A DNA stretch of 64,000 nt, from contig JAUVYV010000006.1 in the NCBI GenBank assembly GCA_030602885.1, positions 1-64,000 of the forward strand, in the 5' to 3' direction. Position numbers and translations under genes: made by a program. The notes under the pieces were generated by a model, which saw only the letters and a list, made by a program, of their open reading frames with translations, was not told where the DNA came from and made no database searches. Below are positions 29,343 to 36,435 of this stretch, in pieces (the stretch's first letter is position 1; every line of letters starts with the position of its first letter). Origin of the DNA: Phycisphaerales bacterium (GTDB lineage Bacteria > Planctomycetota > Phycisphaerae > Sedimentisphaerales > Anaerobacaceae).

Positions 29343-31482
29343 TGAGAAAACGGGACTGGTGGATGTTGAAAAGAGAATTATATCGACCTACGACTACAAG
29401 GACGAATCAGGGCAACTATTGTATCAGGTTGTCAGATACGAGCCTAAAGACTTCCGGCAAAGACGCCCTGACGGCCAAGGTGGATGGGAATGGAACCTTG
29501 AGGGAGTCCGGCGGGTTTTATACCGATTACAGGAGCTGCTCAGAGCGAAGCCAGACGATTGGGTGTTCATTGTGGAAGGTGAAAAAGATGTCGACCGGTT
29601 ATACAAAGAAGACCTTACCGCTACTACCTGTGCGATGGGAGCGGGAAAGTGGGAAGATAATTATAGTGAATTTCTCAACGACCGTAAACTGGTAGCTATC
29701 ATACCGGACAATGATGAGACCGGCAAAAAGCACGCTAAAGAAGTGGTTGAAAGTTTAGCTCGTGTAGGTGTGAAGGTAAGGATAGTTGAACTGCCTGAAC
29801 TGGCAAGAGGCGGAGATGTATCTGATTGGCTTAACAATAGTGGAACTAAAGAAAAACTGCTTGAACTGGTAGAAAAGGCGAAGCCGTCTGAGTCTGAAAG
29901 CGAATGGGAATTGCCAGCGCCACTGGGACATTTTAACCTGCCGACATTTCCTCTTGAAGCGTTTCCGAGGCAATTGTGCGTATTGTGCGAATTTTGCGAA
30001 GCAGTAGCGGAATCATATCAGGTTTCGGCTGACCTGCCTGCAATGCTCGTTTTATCTGTCGCTGGTGCTTCGCTGGCGAAACGGATCACAGTTCACGTTC
30101 GGGGAGACCACTGGGAGCCTGTTAATTTGTTTACGGTTGTTGCTCTGCCACCGGCGAATCGTAAAAGCGGGGTTTTTAGTGTAGTAACAAAACCGCTTGC
30201 ACATTTCGAGATACTGGAAGCCGAGCGGCTGGCACCAATGATCGAGCAGAATCGTAATCAGAGGATCATTCTTGAAGAATCTTTGAAACATGCCCGAAAG
30301 CAGGCTGCCAAAGTAAAGAAAACAGAGGACAGAGAAGGCTATAAAGAGCAAGCAAGTGAATTCTTAGAAGAATTGAGCAAACTGGAAGCCCTGACAAGCC
30401 CACAGTATATCGGCGATGATGCAACACCTGAGAGCGTAGCGTTATTGCTAAGCGATAACGCTGGTCGATTTGCGTTGTTGAGTCCAGAAGGTGATGTATT
30501 TGACCTTATGGCCGGTCGTTACAGCAGTAACGGTGCTCCGAATCTTGGAGTTTACCTAAAAGGCCATGCAGGTGATGATATTCGTGTAAACCGAGCTAAT
30601 CGGGATTTTTCGCCAAGATATGTACGCAAGCCAGCTCTTAGTATTGGTGTTGCTGTTCAGCCTGAAGTCCTGCGAGGGCTTACGCTTAAAAAAGGCTTTC
30701 GTGGACGTGGACTGCTGGGGCGGTTTCTTTATTCATTGCCTCAATCGCTTTTAGGCCATAGAAAAATCAATCCCTGTCCGGTTGATTCCAAAATAGCAGC
30801 GGCATATCAAGACAAGATTCTTGATGCGCTTAGACTTGAGCCTAACGTTGATACCGATGGTAAACCGTGTCCTCATATAATAACTGTTGGCAGCGATGCT
30901 CTACAAGAAGTTGACAGATTTGCAATGCAGGTTGAGAAACAACTTGGCCCTGGTGGAGATTTTGCGTCAATGGGAGACTGGGCAGGTAAACTTGTTGGTG
31001 CTGTATGTCGTATTGCCGGTATTTTTCACGGCTTGATTTATGCAATTTCAGGCAATCCGGCAAAGGCTCAGATAGATGCTGAGACGATGCTGGGAGCAAT
31101 TGCAATCGGTGAATACTTGATACCACATGCAAAGGCTGCATTTTTTGAGATGGGAGCAGACCCAGCTATTGATTCGGCTCGGAGAATACTTGACTGGGTA
31201 TCCTCTGAACAAATACAAGAGTTTACCAGGCGCGAGGCGTTTAATTCCCTTCGTGGCGGTATCCAGAAAGTCAATGAACTTGATAAGCCTTTGGAGATAC
31301 TTATCAATCACGGCTATATCAGAGAAGTTTTGCGGGAGCACAAGGGGCCAGGCCGAAAACCCAGCCAAAAATACAAAATAAATCCGTTATGGCTCGCGCA
31401 AAATACGCAAAATGCGCAAAATAGCTACGCCAACTTGAATTCTGCGTATTCTGCGCAATTTGCGCAGGGAGTAGCGTTATGA
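29329..31482 (+). CDS. TOPRIM / DUF3987 (YfjI-like) replication protein
   Basis: Started at the ATG at 29329, just after a run of seven G residues; the open frame extends further upstream, into the preceding gene, without a site. About 717 aa. The N-terminal TOPRIM fold is seen as VFIVEGEKDVDRLY (Glu), AMGAGKW and LVAIIPDNDETG (DxD), as in phage-type primases. The rest matches the DUF3987 layout: VVALPPANRKSGVFSV in the modified P-loop position, ALSIGVAVQPEVLRGL, GFRGRGLLGRFLYSLP and a C-terminal winged-helix-like segment. Proteins of this type are replication or helicase-like factors of integrative elements and phage satellites. ATGA overlap with the next gene. Confidence 0.8.
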   Translation: MMPSNEKTGLVDVEKRIISTYDYKDESGQLLYQVVRYEPKDFRQRRPDGQGGWEWNLEGVRRVLYRLQELLRAKPDDWVFIVEGEKDVDRLYKEDLTATTCAMGAGKWEDNYSEFLNDRKLVAIIPDNDETGKKHAKEVVESLARVGVKVRIVELPELARGGDVSDWLNNSGTKEKLLELVEKAKPSESESEWELPAPLGHFNLPTFPLEAFPRQLCVLCEFCEAVAESYQVSADLPAMLVLSVAGASLAKRITVHVRGDHWEPVNLFTVVALPPANRKSGVFSVVTKPLAHFEILEAERLAPMIEQNRNQRIILEESLKHARKQAAKVKKTEDREGYKEQASEFLEELSKLEALTSPQYIGDDATPESVALLLSDNAGRFALLSPEGDVFDLMAGRYSSNGAPNLGVYLKGHAGDDIRVNRANRDFSPRYVRKPALSIGVAVQPEVLRGLTLKKGFRGRGLLGRFLYSLPQSLLGHRKINPCPVDSKIAAAYQDKILDALRLEPNVDTDGKPCPHIITVGSDALQEVDRFAMQVEKQLGPGGDFASMGDWAGKLVGAVCRIAGIFHGLIYAISGNPAKAQIDAETMLGAIAIGEYLIPHAKAAFFEMGADPAIDSARRILDWVSSEQIQEFTRREAFNSLRGGIQKVNELDKPLEILINHGYIREVLREHKGPGRKPSQKYKINPLWLAQNTQNAQNSYANLNSAYSAQFAQGVAL

Positions 31483-31709
31483 TTTCGGCTCTTGACCGCT
31501 TGAGAGCGTTGCGGGCAGGAGAGGTCTTGGGTACCTCTCACTTGACCAGCGTTGAGGAGCTACCCGTAGAATGGAGGGTCGAATATGAGGAACGTGCAGC
31601 CATACTTGAATATGACGGGGGGCTGCCAAGAGAGCAAGCTGATAAACAGGCATTACGTGAGATACAGGAAAGAATAATAAATCTGAAAAAAACTTCTTTT
31701 TATAGTTGA
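31479..31709 (+). CDS. Small hypothetical protein of the mobile module
   Basis: 76 aa, ATGA overlap with the upstream stop, so translationally coupled. Acidic, helical, with VEELPVEWRVEYEERAAI and LPREQADKQALREI. Short proteins of this layout between primase and integrase are common in integrative elements. No defined function. Confidence 0.6.
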   Translation: MISALDRLRALRAGEVLGTSHLTSVEELPVEWRVEYEERAAILEYDGGLPREQADKQALREIQERIINLKKTSFYS

Positions 31710-31747
31710 CGAACCTCAACTGCACCATTACACTACTGCTTATGATA

Positions 31748-31936
31748 ATGGAACAGATAAGAAAACAAATCGAGACATGCGGCAAAAGCCGCTACCGGAT
31801 AAGCAAGGAAACCGGCATTGATAAAGCTGCTTTGTGCCGAATTATGCAGGGCGGGAGCTGCAAAGCCGAAACCGCTGATATTCTGCTCAAATACTTTGGG
31901 CTGACAATTACAAAAGACAAGAAAAAGGCAAGGTGA
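31748..31936 (+). CDS. Xre-type HTH regulator
   Basis: 62 aa from ATG 31748; a second ATG at 31742 and a TTG at 31706 are also in frame and no strong ribosome site separates them. KSRYRISKETGIDKAALCRI with GGSCKAETADILLKYFGL is a helix-turn-helix of the Xre/Cro class. It sits 4 nt before the integrase and probably controls it. Confidence 0.75.
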   Translation: MEQIRKQIETCGKSRYRISKETGIDKAALCRIMQGGSCKAETADILLKYFGLTITKDKKKAR

Positions 31937-31940
31937 TATT

Positions 31941-33443
31941 ATGGCAAGCATATTCAAACAAAAGTACACGGTTGAGGGCAAGAGCGGCAAGAGGATTCGC
32001 AAGCAGTCGAAATACTGGTATATCGACTACAAGACCGCTGAGGGGACAAGAAAACGAGTCAAAGGTTTTAAGGATAAACAGGCCACGTCTCAACTTGCTG
32101 CACAGCTTGAAAAAGAGGCTGAGCTTGCACAGGCAGGGATAGTGGATAAGTACAAGGAACACCGCAAACGACCGCTGATAGAACATCTTGCAGACTTTAA
32201 GGCCAGTCTGGTGAATAGGGGCACAACGGAGAAACACGCTTGTTTGGTTCATAATCGGGCAAAGGCAGTAATAGAGAACTGCAAATTTGCTCTCATAGCT
32301 GATATTTCTGCGTCAAAAGTGCAAAGGTATCTTGCCGAGCGCAGGCGCAATGGTTTGAGCATACGCAGTAGCAACTTTTATCTGCAAGCGGTTAAACAGT
32401 TGTGCCGTTGGCTGGTAGCGGATAATAGAACCGCTGAGAATCCTCTGGCTTATCTTACAGGCCAAAACCCAAAAACAGATATACGCCACGCTCGCAGAGC
32501 ATTAAGCACTGATGAGTTAGACCGGCTTATAAAAAGCACAGCTAAGGGGCAAAGGCACAGTGGTATGACCGGCAAGGAACGGACAATGCTTTATACGCTT
32601 GCTGTGAGCACAGGCTTGCGAGCGAGTGAATTAGCATCCCTCGCGTGGCAATCGTTCAATCTGAGCGGTTCTACGCCGTCTGTGACTGTCTTGGCAGCTT
32701 ACAGCAAACACCGCAGAGATGATGTTCTGCCGTTACGGTCAGATACTGCAAACCAATTAGCAGGCTGGAAAGCTGAGCAGAAAGCAAACGAGCAATCGAA
32801 CATATTTGCTGGTTTTCGAGTTAATAAGGCAGCCAAAATGCTACGCAAGGACTTAGAAGCTGCCGGTATAACCTATGAAGATGATACGGGACGGGTAGCT
32901 GATTTTCATAGTTTACGGCACACATTTATAAGCAACCTTACGCGGAGCGGTGCCTCACCTAAAATTGCACAATCTTTGGCAAGACACAGTACCATCGGCT
33001 TGACGATGGACACCTATACTCATATCGGGTTGTATGATGAAAGAGCTGCTCTTGATTCACTGCCGGAGTTGCCCTCTTTTGATGGGGATAAAAACGATGA
33101 GAACAAAGCAGTGGCATTGAAAACAGGCACAGATGACACATCTGTTGTAATTGACAAAAGCGCTTACAAACCAGCTTACAAAAAACTTACAAAAAATGCT
33201 TACTTTGATTCAGACTCGATGTCCGCAAATGGCAATGGAGTAGAACACAGCAGAAAATCCGATGAAGATAGTAAGTCTTTGTCTGGTGGTTTGTTAGGCA
33301 ACAAACAAGTCCAACTTTCACCCCCTGTCATAGGGCAAAAAGAAAAGGCGGCGGGCGGATTCGAACCGCCGAATAACGGTTTTGCAAACCGTCGCCTTAG
33401 GCCTCTTGGCTACGCCGCCATACCAAATTCCCGCATATCTTAA
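31941..33443 (+). CDS. Tyrosine recombinase (phage-type integrase)
   Basis: 500 aa. SAM-like core-binding region 60-165; catalytic domain 185-375 with Arg in STGLRASELASL near 227, HSLRH near 323-327, the second His in LARHSTIGL and nucleophile Tyr in MDTYTHIG near 359. After residue 380 follows a 120-aa low-complexity tail. The last 33 or so codons read through the antisense strand of a tRNA-Cys gene (AAGGFEPPNNGFANRRLRPL), so the gene ends inside its own presumed attachment site. It is the last gene of the element and reads toward the tRNA. Mediates site-specific integration/excision of the 19.9-33.4 kb island (inference for the left border). Confidence 0.9.
   Translation: MASIFKQKYTVEGKSGKRIRKQSKYWYIDYKTAEGTRKRVKGFKDKQATSQLAAQLEKEAELAQAGIVDKYKEHRKRPLIEHLADFKASLVNRGTTEKHACLVHNRAKAVIENCKFALIADISASKVQRYLAERRRNGLSIRSSNFYLQAVKQLCRWLVADNRTAENPLAYLTGQNPKTDIRHARRALSTDELDRLIKSTAKGQRHSGMTGKERTMLYTLAVSTGLRASELASLAWQSFNLSGSTPSVTVLAAYSKHRRDDVLPLRSDTANQLAGWKAEQKANEQSNIFAGFRVNKAAKMLRKDLEAAGITYEDDTGRVADFHSLRHTFISNLTRSGASPKIAQSLARHSTIGLTMDTYTHIGLYDERAALDSLPELPSFDGDKNDENKAVALKTGTDDTSVVIDKSAYKPAYKKLTKNAYFDSDSMSANGNGVEHSRKSDEDSKSLSGGLLGNKQVQLSPPVIGQKEKAAGGFEPPNNGFANRRLRPLGYAAIPNSRIS
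33346..33419 (-). tRNA. tRNA-Cys (GCA)
   Basis: Read on the minus strand: acceptor GGCGGCG (33419-33413) pairs with CGCCGCC (33353-33347), discriminator U at 33346. The anticodon stem ACGGT/ACCGT encloses loop TTGCAAA with anticodon GCA. The T arm is GGCGG-TTCGAAT-CCGCC. CCA is not encoded. The integrase gene on the other strand overlaps the whole tRNA, consistent with integration at the tRNA 3' end. Confidence 0.93.
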
Positions 33444-33573
33444 CCCCTACCACCCCACTTTGCAACATCTTTCTCACACCTTCGCCCCGACAACGCAGGC
33501 ATCGGGCTTTGCAGCCAGCCGTAATAGAGCGGGGTATTAGGATAGGCTCTTAACTGCCCGACCGTGCCCCTAA

Positions 33574-33630
33574 CGGCACAACAAAAGGGCTGCAAGCATC
33601 ACGCTTGCAGCCCTTTTGTTTGGTGTGCCG
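33574..33630. terminator. Long perfect hairpin after the integrase
   Basis: An 18-bp perfect stem (33580-33597 with 33603-33620, loop atcac), extended by CGGCACA/TGTGCCG outside. The ends are A-rich on one side and T-rich on the other (aacaaaagg/ccttttgtt), so it can terminate in both directions. It lies 130 nt after the integrase stop. Confidence 0.7.
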
Positions 33631-33642
33631 AGTATGTTTGAT

Positions 33643-33704
33643 AACCCGCCAGACGGAGTGGCGGGTAAGCCCGCCAGCCCGCCAAATGAACGGCGGGTAA
33701 AAGG
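33643..33704. repeat. Pair of small GC-rich hairpins; second one recurs at 62760
   Basis: acccgcc/ggcgggt forms one stem at 33643-33665. The second, at 33671-33704, contains cccgcc-aaatgaac-ggcggg and recurs with a single difference at 62760-62793. This is a dispersed short palindromic element of the genome. Confidence 0.7.
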
Positions 33705-33960
33705 CAGGCAAGCATGGAGGTGAAAGTCCTCTACACAACCTGATAGAGGTGAAGTGTTAGCGAAGCGCAAGAGCGCTGCCGTGAGGCAGGGTTCTAAGGA
33801 AGCGTAGCTCCGAAGACCCGGCGTGAGAAATTTTAATACGCTGGGACCTGCTTTGTTGGCAGAATAGATAACAGCTTAACCAGCCGAACCGCCGTGGTAC
33901 GGCCCCGTATGCCCGGTGGTGTGGCAGAGAAAGCCCGCGAGGACCTACCTATGTCGATTT
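33705..33960 (+). ncRNA. Probable ORF-less group II intron remnant
   Basis: The 3' part has a domain V-like hairpin near 33886-33920: ACCGCCG and TACGG on the 5' side pair with CCGTA and CGGTGGT on the 3' side, followed by gtgtgg, a second stem and an end resembling CTACCTATGTCGAT as at bacterial intron 3' ends. The 5' part has the ggtgaaagtcctc segment common near intron starts. No reverse transcriptase is encoded between them, so this is a deleted or degenerate copy. Structure judged by eye; exact boundaries uncertain. Confidence 0.55.
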
Positions 33961-34018
33961 GGCGTGGTTCAAGAGGAAGGGGCTCGTTCGAGACTGAAAA
34001 CTCAGCGGTGCCCTGCGA

Positions 34019-35221
34019 TTATTTGAGTGCGTTTTCGAGGTCGGTGATGATGTCTTCGGTGTCCTCGATGCCGACGGCGAGCCGGAAGAGGGTGTCGGTG
34101 ATGCCGAGGGTGTATCGCTGCTTTCGGGTGTAGTCGTAGTAGCTGACGAGTGCCGGGTGAGTGATGAGAGTTTCGACGCCGCCGAGTGAGGGGCCTATGA
34201 AACAGAGCTTTAGGGCATCGAGGAATTTCTTTGCGGTATTGAGGCTGCCTTTGATGTCGAAGGAGACGACGCCGCCGCCGCCGGTCATCTGGTTAGTGGC
34301 GACGTCGTAATGGGGGTGTGATTTGAGGAACGGGTAATAGACTTTTTTGATTTTGGGGTGGGTTTCGAGCCATTGTGCGATTTTGAGAGCGGATTCGTTT
34401 TGGTATTTGACGCGGAGTGGAAAGGTTTTCAGGCCTCGCAGGAGGAGGTAGCAGCAGTGGGGGTCGATGGTACCGCCCATAGATTTGTGGAGGTCTCTGA
34501 TTTTGTCGATGAGCTCTTTTCGGCCAAGGACGGCGCCTGCGAGGATGTCGTTGTGGCCTGCGAGGTATTTGGTGCAGGACTGGAGGACGATGTCCATTCC
34601 GAACTCGATAGGGCGCTGGTTATACGGTGTGGCGAAAGTGGAGTCGATGAGTGTGAGGACGTTGTGTCGGTCGGCGATTTTTTTGATTTTGACGAGGTCG
34701 AAGATGTTCAGGTATGGGTTTGTGGGTGACTCGGAAAAGATGAATCGGGTGTTCTTCTTTATGGCTTTTTCGAGGATGTGGTAGTCGCCGAACGGGATGA
34801 TGGTGCATTCGATTGCGAACTGCTTTAGATATGATTTGCAGAATTCGAGGGTTTTTTTGTAGCTGTCGTCGGTGATGACGATGTGGTCGCCGGACTGGAC
34901 GAGTGAGAGGATGGTGGTTGTGATGGCGGACATGCCTGAGGAGAAGACGACGCAGTCTTGGGCACCTTCGAGGTCGGCGAGGCGAGCTTCTGCGATGGTG
35001 GCGGTGGGGTTGCCGTAGCGGGCGTATTCGTATCGCATCTTGCCCTTTTTGGTATAGTCTTCGATTGCCTTCGTATTGGCGAACGTGAAGGTGGAGGTCT
35101 GAATGATGGGGGTGGTGATTGAGTCGGCGTATCTTTTTCGGGGCTCGCCGGCGTGGACGGCACGGGTGGCGAGGGACTTTCGGTTTTTTGCAGTTTTTCT
35201 TTTCCCGGGCGAGTCGGCCAT
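34019..35221 (-). CDS. metB: Cystathionine gamma-synthase-like PLP enzyme
   Basis: 400 aa, Cys/Met-metabolism PLP family. PLP-binding Lys218 in SCTKYLAGHNDI; substrate/PLP contacts YEYARYGNPT, FSSGMSAIT and SESPTNPYL. The segment DDSYKKTLEF replaces the bacterial YGGTYR motif and, with TFATPYNQRP, resembles the plant-type cystathionine gamma-synthase branch; that is from memory of plant sequences. The likely reaction joins cysteine and an activated homoserine to cystathionine in methionine synthesis; gamma-lyase activity cannot be excluded. Monocistronic, 3' end facing the group II intron remnant. The N-terminal 15 residues are a basic extension. Confidence 0.82.
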   Translation of the reverse strand: MADSPGKRKTAKNRKSLATRAVHAGEPRKRYADSITTPIIQTSTFTFANTKAIEDYTKKGKMRYEYARYGNPTATIAEARLADLEGAQDCVVFSSGMSAITTTILSLVQSGDHIVITDDSYKKTLEFCKSYLKQFAIECTIIPFGDYHILEKAIKKNTRFIFSESPTNPYLNIFDLVKIKKIADRHNVLTLIDSTFATPYNQRPIEFGMDIVLQSCTKYLAGHNDILAGAVLGRKELIDKIRDLHKSMGGTIDPHCCYLLLRGLKTFPLRVKYQNESALKIAQWLETHPKIKKVYYPFLKSHPHYDVATNQMTGGGGVVSFDIKGSLNTAKKFLDALKLCFIGPSLGGVETLITHPALVSYYDYTRKQRYTLGITDTLFRLAVGIEDTEDIITDLENALK

Positions 35222-35392
35222 CGGTATTTCCTTTCCGAAGATATTTTCAGATTAGCAGGTTTTTATCTTAAAAAGGTCCCGGGTTCAAGAGGTTTTTGGC
35301 GAATGAAGAGAGTGGACAAGGGCCACCCTACCCTTGCAATGGATGCAGAGGGAGGTAAAATGTCGGCACACGGTCTTTTCTCGTGAGGTATT

Positions 35393-36352
35393 ATGGTCAG
35401 GAAGCGGTTGAGTATTTTGGTGGTTTTTTGTTTGGCAGCGTGTGGGTACGGGGCGTTCGACCTTGAGGGGGTGTTTTACGGGAGTGATGTGCCGGCTGAG
35501 GAGCCGAGGCTTTATCTGAATGTGGGAGACGGCAATGACAATAAGCTGGCGACTGTGGACGGCAATTACCGTGCGGGGAAAAGGAAATATTTAGTTGTGG
35601 GGACGCACGGCTGGTTCGAGCGGGCTGCGTGGCCGAGGGATTTGGCGGTTGAGATAGCGAAGAGGGTCGATGCGAATGAGTGGGTGTGCGGGTGGTTCGA
35701 CTGGCGGGTCGATGCAAGAAAAGTGAATCCGCGCGATGCGGCGGAGTTTGCACGCGATACTGCGGGGGCGATGCTGGCGGAGAAGATATTAGAGGTTTCG
35801 AAGGACTGGGAGCATGTTCACTTGGTCGGGCATTCTGCGGGTTCGTGGCTGATAAGCGAGGCGGCAAAGAAAATAGCACAGCAGACGGATGCGAGTATCC
35901 ATCTGACTTTTCTGGATGCGTATGTACCGTTAGGGTGGGATGAGGATAAGCTGGGGGCGATGCCGAACGAACCGAATCTCATTTACTGGGCGGACCATTA
36001 TCTTACGCGTGATGTGACACTGAAGGTGACGCAGAGGCAGCTTTCTAATGCTCATAATGTGGATATCGGTGACATCACGCCGGGTTTGAAGGACCATGAG
36101 TTTCCGCGGTACTGGTATCCGGCGACGGTTCGGGGCGAGTATCTGCCGGGCCAGCGGTATAAGGGCAAGAAACTATACGTGGGGACAGGGGACAGAGAGT
36201 ATGGTTTTGCGCGGTCTCTGGAGGCGGGGCGAGAGAGATGGGAGGAGTCGTTGAAACTGGCTATGGGTAACAAGGCGGTGGAGGTGAAAAAACCAAAAAA
36301 GCCATTTGATCCTTTAGGGTGGTTATTCGGGAAGGAAAAGCCCTTGCAATAA
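35393..36352 (+). CDS. Lipoprotein alpha/beta hydrolase
   Basis: 319 aa. Lipobox LAAC at residues 14-17 after a hydrophobic stretch, so probably an outer-membrane or periplasmic lipoprotein. Alpha/beta hydrolase signs: VVGTHGWFERAAWPRD oxyanion region, nucleophile elbow GHSAG near residues 146-150 (HVHLVGHSAGSWL), an Asp in TFLDAYVP and a His in the LSNAHNVDIGD segment. Specificity unknown (lipase/esterase-like). The basic C-terminus ends with LGWLFGKEKPLQ. About 80 nt before the GH116 gene on the same strand. Confidence 0.78.
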   Translation: MVRKRLSILVVFCLAACGYGAFDLEGVFYGSDVPAEEPRLYLNVGDGNDNKLATVDGNYRAGKRKYLVVGTHGWFERAAWPRDLAVEIAKRVDANEWVCGWFDWRVDARKVNPRDAAEFARDTAGAMLAEKILEVSKDWEHVHLVGHSAGSWLISEAAKKIAQQTDASIHLTFLDAYVPLGWDEDKLGAMPNEPNLIYWADHYLTRDVTLKVTQRQLSNAHNVDIGDITPGLKDHEFPRYWYPATVRGEYLPGQRYKGKKLYVGTGDREYGFARSLEAGRERWEESLKLAMGNKAVEVKKPKKPFDPLGWLFGKEKPLQ

Positions 36353-36435
36353 CTGAGTGCGGAATTCTTGCAATCGGGAGCGAGGGTAATACAATGGGGG
36401 CGTCTGGTTGGCTAATTCTTTTAAGGAGCAGGATT

